From an uncultured bacterium (GTDB lineage Bacteria; Verrucomicrobiota; Lentisphaeria; Victivallales; Victivallaceae), in NCBI GenBank assembly GCA_900551245.1, contig URVC01000026.1:1-54424 (forward strand): a stretch of 54,424 nucleotides of DNA. The letters are read 5' to 3'. The translations under genes and the position numbers were made by a program. How positions within the stretch are numbered: position 1 is the stretch's first letter; each line of letters begins with the position of its first letter. The notes below the pieces were generated by a model. The model did no database searches. It worked only from the letters and a program-made list of their open reading frames with translations, and had not been told where the DNA came from. Below, piece by piece: positions 28,301 to 37,393 of the stretch.

Positions 28301-28378
28301 CCGGCCGGAACTCCGGTCGTGGAGTTCGAAAGCTCCGGCGGCATGGAGCTCGTCCAGGCCGCGCCGCCCGCCCCCTGA
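25352..28378 (+). CDS. fusion: GH42-like glycosidase + class I phosphomannose isomerase
   Basis: 1008 residues in one uninterrupted frame, no signal peptide, GAGG ahead of the ATG. Residues ~1-380: a GH42-like TIM barrel with acid/base W-N146-E147-S-H and nucleophile strand V-S-E303-M-Q. Residues ~385-560: a flavodoxin-like segment resembling the GH42 trimerisation domain (A-A-L-L-Y-D-R-T, V-L-F-L-P-Y-A, S-G-G-T-L-V-A-S). Residues ~664-1008: a complete ManA domain with zinc ligands Q764, H766, E784 and H847 (L-Q-C-H-P-T, G-K-T-E-G-Y, G-G-L-L-H-A-I-G), homologous to the stand-alone gene at 10468. Probably a cytoplasmic bifunctional enzyme linking glycoside cleavage to aldose-ketose isomerisation. 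Both active sites look intact; substrates are not known. Confidence 0.88.
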   Translation: MSEFYRYGAVLLLDEEQTAEELRAACAAMRSLAMNTVVVWPPVFYHDGAYCFRRQRELLDAAAAEGLDVIVELHGQVPNLEFYPDFLPVDEVMVRNADGTPAPGQNGLGELNYNHPAVRKEMKRFLEAAAAALKDHPALAGWDVWNESHFLSFDPWTLAEFRRFLERKYGTIGELNRVWWKSYTDFSQLRIDPVLWASIMPEVDLQEFRTENLAGRCAEWTRILKAADPDHFVIADNVMSNAAWSEFDRGTDDWKLAQAVDRFGISFYPKTGGRLLRDNAPWLRALTFDAAAAAGGGTFLVSEMQSHYYSELFTAERVSSDELVCWNLEALMHGACGCIYWKWSPFKTGLQLGGRGLTLADGSFSPRAGAVKRFGELLRNHPDLHCLKPVARAALLYDRTANFMVKAVNAKVRHIIGDNQPAEARFGVYRRAFERNIPLAVLTPETLELDGISVLFLPYAITLDDRTAETLREFVRSGGTLVASYPFGDFDGEGKLHREIPGGPLHDLVGAKHLDIDDDGLELLEPAGDCTVLSERPFLSLRSFGRGMVCYAGAPVWNGDAHDDTCRNIFDLLTEKHPELVAVRANQPVTRARGREAEYLFVAGDGEGSCCEIELDEPLSAELLFGEGELLRSGRQFQLKGAKNALLRLRPETPSLPSLFQLGRNRVWRTYLGGRTLDEISGVEPPQDGHFPEEWLLSDTAAINPGRAPEGITPVRLGERIVPLTELFARAPEYLLGNAHRRRFGDHAGVLVKYLDSAIRLQLQCHPTVEFAKRFLHSDSGKTEGYCILGTRPGADAAVYLGFQRPPSKEQFRRMIETQDIEAMLGCFDRIPVRPGDLFLVPGGLLHAIGEGVFMIEIMEPTDFVVRLEFERDGCVLPEEARFMGRDIDFALSMFDFTAYPADEVRRRFFVRPRPVEQCGKSLRSVLFDRSITDRFRMEKFDIRGKAAFAGEGLRLLIVTAGGGTLRAGGTELPLRRFDRVLVPAGTPVVEFESSGGMELVQAAPPAP

Positions 28379-28385
28379 CGGGAGG

Positions 28386-29228
28386 TCACGCGCCGTCGCA
28401 TTTCCGGCGGCGCAGTGCGCCCGGCGTGACGCTCCAGTAGCGCTGAAAGAGCCGGGCGAGGCGGCTCTGGTCGGGGATGCCGCACTCGGAAGCCACCGCG
28501 CCGACCGGCAGGTCGGTCAGTTCCACCAGATCCCGCGCTTCGGCAATTCGCAGCCGCTGCAAATACTCCCGGAATCCGATTCCGACCGCCTCCTTGAAGA
28601 GGTGGGTGAAGTGCGAGGGGCTTACCGCCAGCTCCCGGCAGAGCGGTTCGAGCGCCAGCGGACGGCGGAAATCCCGGTGCAGGCGGCGAACCGCGGCGCA
28701 GACCCGCGGATCCATCCGCTCGAACTCCAGTGTCGGCAACAGCGACAGTTGTTTGCGTTCCCAGCTCTCCGGTTCGGCCGACTCCACCAGGGCGGTCAGC
28801 AGTGTTTCGAACTGCGGCATCGCGGAGGCGGGCTGTTTCGGCAGTGCGCCGTAGAGCGCGGCAAACGCCCGCCCCGCGCCGCGTCCCCCTTCGGGCGAAA
28901 GGAACGGTCCGACGAAGATCGCCGCCCGGCAGGTTCCGGCCACCACCGGCACCACCAGCTCCAGCACGCCCGCCGGGCAGAGCAGCGGGAACGGCTTCCG
29001 TTTCTCCAGCGCCAGGTGAAAGGCCGCTCCGGCATGGTGGCGGTTGCAGCCGAGCAGCGCCGCCGCGCCCGACTCCTTCACCGCGCGGCAGTAGGCACAG
29101 CAATGGTAGCGTTGATGCTCCGGCAGCAGCGGCAGCCAGCTCCGTTCCGAACACTTCCAGACGAAGTACAGTCCGGTCACTTCACGCAGTGCGTCGAGGA
29201 CGCGGATCAGTTGTCGCAGTTGATTCAT
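28386..29228 (-). CDS. AraC-family regulator with PocR-like sensor domain
   Basis: 280 residues. The N-terminal ~150 residues are Cys-rich (C-C-A-Y-C at ~43-47, G-C-N-R-H-H at ~60, L-L-C-P-A-G-V-L-E-L-V-V-P-V near 83-95), the pattern of PocR sensory domains rather than a cupin arm. The C-terminal ~100 residues are an AraC DNA-binding domain (E-L-A-V-S-P-S-H-F-T-H-L-F-K; S-E-C-G-I-P-D-Q-S-R-L-A-R-L-F-Q-R-Y). PocR domains are thought to sense small hydrocarbon-type ligands. It converges on the fusion gene (7-base gap) and is divergent from the aldonate operon. Confidence 0.85.
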   Translation of the reverse strand: MNQLRQLIRVLDALREVTGLYFVWKCSERSWLPLLPEHQRYHCCAYCRAVKESGAAALLGCNRHHAGAAFHLALEKRKPFPLLCPAGVLELVVPVVAGTCRAAIFVGPFLSPEGGRGAGRAFAALYGALPKQPASAMPQFETLLTALVESAEPESWERKQLSLLPTLEFERMDPRVCAAVRRLHRDFRRPLALEPLCRELAVSPSHFTHLFKEAVGIGFREYLQRLRIAEARDLVELTDLPVGAVASECGIPDQSRLARLFQRYWSVTPGALRRRKCDGA

Positions 29229-29280
29229 CGCTTCTGCTCCTGTATCTGGCCCGGGGGAGGTGCATCAGAAGGCGGTTGCC

Positions 29281-29320
29281 GGTTCGGGAGAAAAAAAAGA
29301 ATTTTTTTTCTTTCCGAACC
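29281..29320. repeat. long near-perfect hairpin in a divergent intergenic region
   Basis: GGTTCGG at 29281-29287 pairs with CCGAACC at 29314-29320, and inside it an A8 tract (29291-29298) pairs with a T8 tract (29302-29309) around a GAA loop, with one bulged base. It looks like a bidirectional intrinsic terminator, yet the flanking genes diverge, so it lies upstream of both. The rest of the 29229-29525 gap is AT-rich with no gene seen. Confidence 0.7.
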
Positions 29321-29525
29321 ATGATACGGGAAAATCACGGAAATGTTGTCTCTCATGATCGATTCCTCCACGGGAGAAGAGTTATCAATAGATCGCGCGC
29401 GGTTCCCCAAAAAAATACGCATTTTCACCGAATACACCCAAAATACAGCAGAATATTCATAGTTTCAAGCCGGATTCCGCACTATTTTGTAAGCAGGAAC
29501 CATTTTGAAACAGGGAGGAACCCGC

Positions 29526-30689
29526 ATGAAAATCACCCGGATCGAACCGCTGGTGGTCGGAGCGCCGACCCCCGGCACCGGCAGGCTCTCCAACAAAAAC
29601 TACCTCTTCGTTCGAGTCCACACCGATGAAGGAATCACCGGGCTCGGCGAAGCGTCACTCGGCGGCTACACGCAGACCATCGTCAGTCTGCTCGGCGACC
29701 TCGAAGAGCTGCTGATCGGCGAAGATCCCACCCGGATCGAATACCTCGCGCAGGTGATGACCCGGCAGAAGTTCTGGCGCGGCGGCGTGGTCAAGGGCTC
29801 CGCGGTGGCCGGAGTCGAACTCGCCCTCTGGGACATTCTCGGCAAAAGCCTCGGCGTGCCAGTCTGCCGGCTCTTCGGCGGCCCGTACCGGCAGAAGATC
29901 CGCGTCTACGTCAACGGCTGGACCGGGGGCTCGCTGGAACCGGCGGTGATCCGCGACCGGGCACACGAAGCGATCGCCGCCGGATACGACGCCTTCAAAT
30001 TCAGCATTGCACTCCCGTCGTGGCCGCTGCGTGACCCAGCCGTCATCCGCACCATCGCCACGGCGGCGGAAGCCATCCGCGAGACGATCGGCCCGGACCG
30101 GCTGCTGATGTTCGACGGCCACGGCCGCTACGACACCGATTCGGCCATCGCCATCGGACACGCGCTGGAGCCGTATTCGCTCTACTTCTTCGAAGAGCCG
30201 GTCAGCCAGCTTGACGTCGAGGCGATGGCGCGGGTCGCCCGGGCGCTCCCGATGCCGATCGCCGCCGGGGAACGGCTCGAATCGCGCTGGGAGTTCCGGC
30301 GGCTGCTGGAGTGCGGCGCGGTCAGCGTCGTCCAGCCCGACCTTGCTCACTGCAACGGCTTCCTCGAAGCGTACAAAATCGCCGCGCTCGCCGACGCCTT
30401 CTCCGGCTTCCTCGCGCCGCACGGCCCGATGAGTCCGGTGTTGACGGTGATCTCCGCCCATCTCGACGCGGTCGCGCCGAACTTCCTCATTCAGGAACGG
30501 CTTCACCTCAACGACTGGCGGAACGAGGTCATCACCGAACCGCTTCAGGTCAAGGCCGGGTTCCTCGACCTGCCGCAAAAGCCCGGCTGGGGCATCGAAC
30601 TCAACGAGGAACTCTGCCGGAACCATCCGAAGATCAGCATCCATCTGCCCCGCCTCTTCCGCGAGGACGGCGCAGTCAGCGACTGGTAG
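29526..30689 (+). CDS. enolase-superfamily (MR/MLE, galactonate dehydratase-like) protein
   Basis: 387 residues from ATG 29526, preceded by GGGAGGAA; the frame is open to a weak TTG at 29505. Layout: capping domain (1-125) and a barrel with metal ligands D197 (L-M-F-D-G-H-G-R), E223 (F-F-E-E-P) and E249 (A-A-G-E-R), plus candidate bases H199 and H299 (L-A-P-H-G-P). The D-x-H pair and P-H-G-P motif are as in D-galactonate dehydratase, which converts galactonate to 2-keto-3-deoxygalactonate. Other aldonates are possible. First gene of an operon with an SDR and a KDPG-type aldolase, fitting aldonate catabolism. Confidence 0.85.
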   Translation: MKITRIEPLVVGAPTPGTGRLSNKNYLFVRVHTDEGITGLGEASLGGYTQTIVSLLGDLEELLIGEDPTRIEYLAQVMTRQKFWRGGVVKGSAVAGVELALWDILGKSLGVPVCRLFGGPYRQKIRVYVNGWTGGSLEPAVIRDRAHEAIAAGYDAFKFSIALPSWPLRDPAVIRTIATAAEAIRETIGPDRLLMFDGHGRYDTDSAIAIGHALEPYSLYFFEEPVSQLDVEAMARVARALPMPIAAGERLESRWEFRRLLECGAVSVVQPDLAHCNGFLEAYKIAALADAFSGFLAPHGPMSPVLTVISAHLDAVAPNFLIQERLHLNDWRNEVITEPLQVKAGFLDLPQKPGWGIELNEELCRNHPKISIHLPRLFREDGAVSDW

Positions 30690-30699
30690 GAGGTCCCCT

Positions 30700-31449
30700 A
30701 TGGAATGGAACGGAAAAACGGTTCTGGTCACCGGCGGTTCGCAGGGACTCGGAGCGACCATGTCGCGCCTCTTCGCCGAAGCGGGCGCGCAGGTCATCGT
30801 CAACTGCGCCCATCACCTCGAAAAGGCCGAAGCGGTCGCCGCGAAAATCCGCAATGCGGGCGGCAGTGCCGCGGTGAAGCGGTTCGACATCTCCCGCGAA
30901 GCGGAGGTGCAGAAGGCGTTCGCTGAAATCGAAGAGCAGTACGGCGGGCTCGACATCCTCGTCTGCAACGCGCGGATCGACCCCTACAAGCGCCCGCCGG
31001 AACTCTCCGACGGCGACTGGTTCGACGCGGTGATCGGCGTCAATCTCAAAGGTCCCTACCTCTGCGGGTTGGCCGCGCTCGAACAGATGAAGAGGCGCGG
31101 CGGCGGCCGGATCGTCAACATCTCCAGCGTCTGGGCCTACCGGTCCGCAAAGCGGTCGATGGTCGAATACGCCCTCTCCAAGGCGGGCCTGCACAGCCTG
31201 ACCCGCTCCCTCGCCGGACTGGGCGCGCCGCACGGCGTCACCGCGAACACCGTCGCGCCGGGCATGATCCTCTCCGACGAACTCGCCGGCAGGCTCACGC
31301 CGGAGGAGGCCGCCGCCATGACCGGACGGATTCCGGTAAAACGGGGCGCCGACGCCGGGGAGATCTTCGCCGCGGTCCGGTTCGCCGTGGGAAATCCCTA
31401 CGTGACCGGGGAAATTCTCAACATCAACGGCGGCGTCTACATGCCGTGA
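30700..31449 (+). CDS. short-chain dehydrogenase/reductase (SDR)
   Basis: 249 residues. Nucleotide-binding T-G-G-S-Q-G-L-G (11-18), catalytic serine around 142-143 (N-I-S-S-V-W), and Y157-x3-K161 (E-Y-A-L-S-K). The structural N-N-A-G motif reads C-N-A-R here, an uncommon change of the glycine. A likely cytoplasmic NAD(P)-dependent sugar or sugar-acid oxidoreductase. AGGAGG lies 6 bases before the ATG and only 10 bases separate it from the dehydratase. In context it could supply the aldonate or lactone for the dehydratase. Confidence 0.9.
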   Translation: MEWNGKTVLVTGGSQGLGATMSRLFAEAGAQVIVNCAHHLEKAEAVAAKIRNAGGSAAVKRFDISREAEVQKAFAEIEEQYGGLDILVCNARIDPYKRPPELSDGDWFDAVIGVNLKGPYLCGLAALEQMKRRGGGRIVNISSVWAYRSAKRSMVEYALSKAGLHSLTRSLAGLGAPHGVTANTVAPGMILSDELAGRLTPEEAAAMTGRIPVKRGADAGEIFAAVRFAVGNPYVTGEILNINGGVYMP

Positions 31450-31494
31450 AACCGGCCGGAACCAGCCGCCTCAACATAACAAAGGAGCTCCGTT

Positions 31495-32094
31495 ATGAAC
31501 CACCCGCTCTGCCGTGAAATGCTCGCGGAAAAAATCATCGTCATCCTGCGCGGCCTCCGCCGTGAAATCGCCCTCCCGGCCTGCGAAGCGCTCGCCGGCG
31601 AAGAGCTCCGTTTTCTCGAAGTGCCGCTCAACACCCCCGGCGCACTCGAAACCATCGCTCTGCTCGCGAAACATTTCCGCGGCACGGAGGTCCACATCGG
31701 CGCCGGAACCGTCCTCACCCCGGCGGCGGTGGAGGAGGTCGCCCGCGTCGGCGGTGAATACATCATCTCGCCCAACACCTCCCCGGCGGTGATCCGGCGG
31801 ACCGTCGAACTCGGGTTGCTCTCACTGCCCGGGTTTCAGACGCCGACCGAGGCCTTCACGGCAATCGATGCCGGTGCCGATCTGCTCAAGGCGTTTCCCT
31901 GCGGCACGCCGGAGAACATCCGGGTGCTGAAGTCGGTCGTGCCGCTGCCGATCTTCGCGGTCGGCGGCATCGACCGCTCCAACCGAGACGCCTTCCTCGC
32001 TTCCGCCGACGGGCTCGGCGTCGGAATCGGCATCTTCCGCCCGGAAATGAGCGTCGAGGAGCTGCGCCGCTCCGCCCGGAACTTCCTCGCCTGA
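31495..32094 (+). CDS. KDPG/KHG-type (or KDPGal) aldolase
   Basis: 199 residues, class I 2-keto-3-deoxy-6-phospho-aldonate aldolase fold. Seen: V-I-L-R-G (16-20), E42 in F-L-E-V-P, G-A-G-T-V-L (69-74), S-P-N-T, and the Schiff-base lysine K132 in L-L-K-A-F-P. It cleaves KDPG or KDPGal to pyruvate and glyceraldehyde-3-phosphate. AAGGAG precedes the ATG. Last gene of the dehydratase-SDR-aldolase operon. A kinase to phosphorylate the keto-deoxy acid is not in the window. Confidence 0.92.
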   Translation: MNHPLCREMLAEKIIVILRGLRREIALPACEALAGEELRFLEVPLNTPGALETIALLAKHFRGTEVHIGAGTVLTPAAVEEVARVGGEYIISPNTSPAVIRRTVELGLLSLPGFQTPTEAFTAIDAGADLLKAFPCGTPENIRVLKSVVPLPIFAVGGIDRSNRDAFLASADGLGVGIGIFRPEMSVEELRRSARNFLA

Positions 32095-32112
32095 AACGGT
32101 GTCGAAAGCGCG

Positions 32113-32793
32113 TCAGAGCAGTCGCATCGCCTTCAGACTGCGGTAGGCGGTCGGCGTGACGATGATGTGATCGAACAGGGAGATGCCGAGCGGCGAGAGC
32201 GCCGCCGCAAGGCTCCGGGTGAGCCGGATGTCGTCCGGAGACGGGTCGCAGACCCCCGACGGATGGTTGTGCGCCGCGATCACGCCGCTGGCCCGCGCCA
32301 GCAGTGCCCGCTCGGCGATCTCCCGCGCATAGACCGGCGCGCGGTCCACCGTGCCCGGATAGGTCTCATAGGTGATGAGGTGGTTCTGCGTGTTCAGAAA
32401 GAGCACCATGAAGGTCTCCTTCCGCCCGCCGCCGAGCTTCATGCGCAGAAAATCGACCACTCTGCCGGTGGAGTCGAGCACGTCCACGCTCCGCGCCTTC
32501 TGCTCGAGGTATTCGGCGCAGAGCTGTTTGAGCAGTACGATCAGCGTGGCGGCGTGCGGCCCGATGCCATCGATTTCAAGCAGTTCGGAGGGCGGTGCAT
32601 CCAGCACCTTCTCCACCGAACCGTAGCGCTCGAGCAGGAGTTTGGCCAGCGGCTTCACGTCGCGGCGCGGAATGGCGAACATCAGCAGCAGCTCCAGCGC
32701 CTCGTAGTCCTGCAGCCCGATCAGCCCGGCGCGCAGAAACCGCTCCCGCAGCCGCCGGCGGTGCCCGGCGACCGACCCGGCTCGCTCAGCCAT
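32113..32793 (-). CDS. radC: RadC-family JAB/MPN domain protein
   Basis: 226 residues from ATG 32793, which has GGAGG 6 bases upstream; the frame extends to 32835 inside the neighbour but without support. N-terminal UPF0758/helix-hairpin-helix part (I-D-G-I-G-P-H-A-A) and C-terminal JAMM metalloprotease-like motif H-N-H-P-S-G-V-C-D-P-S-P-D-D. Despite the name, RadC is not needed for repair in E. coli and its role is uncertain. The start overlaps the end of the RlmD-like gene by 8 bases, so the two are coupled. Confidence 0.94.
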   Translation of the reverse strand: MAERAGSVAGHRRRLRERFLRAGLIGLQDYEALELLLMFAIPRRDVKPLAKLLLERYGSVEKVLDAPPSELLEIDGIGPHAATLIVLLKQLCAEYLEQKARSVDVLDSTGRVVDFLRMKLGGGRKETFMVLFLNTQNHLITYETYPGTVDRAPVYAREIAERALLARASGVIAAHNHPSGVCDPSPDDIRLTRSLAAALSPLGISLFDHIIVTPTAYRSLKAMRLL

Positions 32794-34006
32794 GGCGCGC
32801 CTCCGGCTCTCTCGCCCAGAAACTGAAGAGTTCAAAGTGACCGGTGCGCGGAAACATGTTGACGCCGCGCAGATGGTTCAATTCAAATCCGCCCTTCCGC
32901 AGCCGGAGCGCATCCCGCACCCAGGTGGAGGGATTGCACGAAATGTAAACCAGAAACCGCAGCGGACTCTCCACCAGGTTGCGCATCGCCTGCGGCGAGA
33001 GCCCGGTGCGCGGCGGATCGACCACCAGCAGTGTCCCGGCCGGATCGGATTCCGGACTCCGGCCGAACGCGTCGGCGGCGTCCCCGGCGACCACCTCCGG
33101 CTCGGCCACTCCGTACCGCCGCAGATTGTAACGGCAGGCCGCCGCGGCCGCTTCGTCCGACTCCACGGCCAGAATGTCGCCGATTCCGCGGTGTGCGGCG
33201 GCCGCGGCAAACAGCCCCGCCCCGGAATAGAGATCGATCACCCGGCGCGGCGAAAGGCGCTCCAGCACCGCTTCGAATTCGGCGACCAGCACCGCGCATC
33301 CCGCCGGATTCACCTGGAAGAAGCTCCCGCACGGCACCGACAGTTCGCCGAAGGGAACCGTTTCGCGCAGCCAGGTGAGGTTGGCGGCCGGGCGGTTGCG
33401 CCAGAAGCGCACGCCGTCGCGATCGGTCCGGCGGAAGGTGACGTCCATCCCCTCATGCAGGGAGTGCAGAAAGGATTTGTCGGCGCGGAGCCGGGCCAGT
33501 TCGGCGTTGATCTCCGGATGCGCCAGAGGACAGCGCTCGATGTCGGTCACGGTTGTGTTGTCCGCCATCACATAGCCGAGTTCGGTCCGGCCGCCGGATT
33601 TGTGGACGTGCAGGACGATTTTGTCGCGGTACCCCTCCGCGGGAAGCGGCGCGGCGAAGGGGGCGACCACGCCGGGCGCCGGCTCGATCCCCGCCCCGGC
33701 CAGCAGGTCGGCCAGCTGGGCGGACTTGAGCTCCGCCTCCAGCCCGTATTCCGCGTGGCGGTAACAGCAGCCGGGACAGCGCCCGAAGTAGGGGCAGCCC
33801 GGTTCGATCCGCCGCGGACTGGTCTCTCCGAAGCGGACCACCGTGCCGCGCGAATAGTTCTTCTTTTTTGCCGTGATCCGGCCGATCAGCCGCTCTCCGG
33901 GCAGTGTGCGGGGCAGGAACACCACCTCCCCGTCACAGCGGGTCAGGCCGTCGCCCCCGAATACGGTTTTCTCAATTTCACACTGAAACTCGGTGCCGAT
34001 CTGCAT
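32786..34006 (-). CDS. TrmA/RlmD-family RNA uracil-C5 methyltransferase
   Basis: 406 residues. N-terminal TRAM domain (1-60), iron-sulphur cysteines C71, C77, C80 (C-P-Y-F-G-R-C-P-G-C) with a fourth in E-R-C-P-L near 155, SAM motif V-I-D-L-Y-S-G-A-G-L-F, D-P-P-R-T-G-L-S, and the catalytic cysteine in Y-I-S-C-N-P-S-T-W. The enzyme adds a methyl group to C5 of uridine in 23S rRNA or tRNA. The four-cysteine motif favours RlmD/RlmC over TrmA. Cotranscribed with radC. Confidence 0.92.
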   Translation of the reverse strand: MQIGTEFQCEIEKTVFGGDGLTRCDGEVVFLPRTLPGERLIGRITAKKKNYSRGTVVRFGETSPRRIEPGCPYFGRCPGCCYRHAEYGLEAELKSAQLADLLAGAGIEPAPGVVAPFAAPLPAEGYRDKIVLHVHKSGGRTELGYVMADNTTVTDIERCPLAHPEINAELARLRADKSFLHSLHEGMDVTFRRTDRDGVRFWRNRPAANLTWLRETVPFGELSVPCGSFFQVNPAGCAVLVAEFEAVLERLSPRRVIDLYSGAGLFAAAAAHRGIGDILAVESDEAAAAACRYNLRRYGVAEPEVVAGDAADAFGRSPESDPAGTLLVVDPPRTGLSPQAMRNLVESPLRFLVYISCNPSTWVRDALRLRKGGFELNHLRGVNMFPRTGHFELFSFWAREPEARHG

Positions 34007-34173
34007 GATTCCGGACTCTCTTTTCGTGGTTGCATTGCCGGGTAATATATCTTGATTTCTGCGAAATTGCGAAAAAATAATGAAAAAAAGGTGAAAGATT
34101 CCTCCGGCAGGAGTATATTATCCAATGGTTCTGTTTTTATTTTCAACGGTCAGGAATTTTCAGGAGGATTGCC

Positions 34174-35295
34174 ATGCAGGTTCCGTTGCTTGATCTCCGG
34201 GCGCAGTACGCGTCGCTGAAAAATGAAATTATCGCGGAAATTTCCGAAATCTGCGATTCCCAGCATTTCATTCTCGGACCCAAGGTGGAGAAACTCGAAT
34301 CCGAAATCGCCGCCTACTGCCGGAGCACCGGCGCGGTCGGCGTCACCAGCGGTTCGGACGCTCTCATCATCTCGCTGATGGTCGAGGGAATCAAGGCGGG
34401 CGACGAGGTGATCACCACCCCGTTCACCTTCTTCGCCACCGTCGGCGCGATCGTCCGGGTCGGCGCCACGCCGATTTTCGCGGACATCGACCCGGTCACC
34501 TTCAACATCGATCCGAAGAAGATCGAGGAGAAGATCACCCCGCGCACGAAGGCGATCATTCCGGTCCACCTCTTCGGCCAGGCCGCGGACATGGATCCGA
34601 TCATGGAGATCGCCCGCAAACACAATCTGGTCGTCGTCGAAGACGCCTGCCAGGCGATCGGCGCCGAATACAAGGGCCGCCGGGTCGGTTCGATCGGCAA
34701 CTACGGCGCCTTCTCGTTCTTCCCGAGCAAGAACCTCGGCTGCTTCGGCGACGGCGGCATGGTCACCTGCAACGATCCGGAGAAGGTCAAACTGCTGAAG
34801 ATCTTCCGCAACCACGGCCAGAGCGGCACCTACATGCACGACTACGTCGGCGGCAACTTCCGCCTCGACGCGCTCCAGGCGGCGGTCCTCTCGATCAAAC
34901 TGCGCGACCTGGACAAGTGGTCCGAAGCGCGGCAGCATAACGCCGCCGAATACCGCAAGCTCTTCGCCGCGGCGAAGCTCGAGGACAAGGTCGCGCTCCC
35001 GCAGGAGGCCGCGTATCCGGTCCGCCACATCTACAACCAGTTCTGCATCCGGGTTTCCGGCGGGCGGCGCGACGCACTGCGCGCGTTCCTGCAGGAGCAG
35101 GGGGTCGGCTGTGCGGTCTACTACCCGCTTTCGCTCCATCTGCAGAACTGCTTCCGGAACCTCGGCGGCAAGCCGGGCGACTACCCGGTCAGCGAGCAGG
35201 TCTCCGGCGAAATCCTCGCGCTGCCGATCTATCCGGAATCGACCACCGAACAGCGTGAGTACGTGGTGGATACCATCGCGAAATTCTTCGCCTAG
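34174..35295 (+). CDS. DegT/DnrJ/EryC1/StrS-family sugar aminotransferase
   Basis: 373 residues, normal family length. PLP enzymes that aminate nucleotide-linked keto-sugars for cell-surface glycans. Seen: T-S-G-S-D-A-L (58-64), T-P-F-T-F-F-A-T, E-D158-A-C-Q-A-I-G, and the PLP lysine K186 in F-F-P-S-K-N-L-G. AGGAGG lies just before the ATG. The MsbA-like exporter starts 8 bases after its stop, so an envelope-glycan or lipopolysaccharide role is likely. The sugar is not predictable. Confidence 0.93.
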   Translation: MQVPLLDLRAQYASLKNEIIAEISEICDSQHFILGPKVEKLESEIAAYCRSTGAVGVTSGSDALIISLMVEGIKAGDEVITTPFTFFATVGAIVRVGATPIFADIDPVTFNIDPKKIEEKITPRTKAIIPVHLFGQAADMDPIMEIARKHNLVVVEDACQAIGAEYKGRRVGSIGNYGAFSFFPSKNLGCFGDGGMVTCNDPEKVKLLKIFRNHGQSGTYMHDYVGGNFRLDALQAAVLSIKLRDLDKWSEARQHNAAEYRKLFAAAKLEDKVALPQEAAYPVRHIYNQFCIRVSGGRRDALRAFLQEQGVGCAVYYPLSLHLQNCFRNLGGKPGDYPVSEQVSGEILALPIYPESTTEQREYVVDTIAKFFA

Positions 35296-35303
35296 GAATC
35301 GGC

Positions 35304-37349
<2,046 letters not shown>

Positions 37350-37393
37350 GTGCGATACGGAGCGGTGCATCCCGGCGGAAGAGAGAGCGATTC

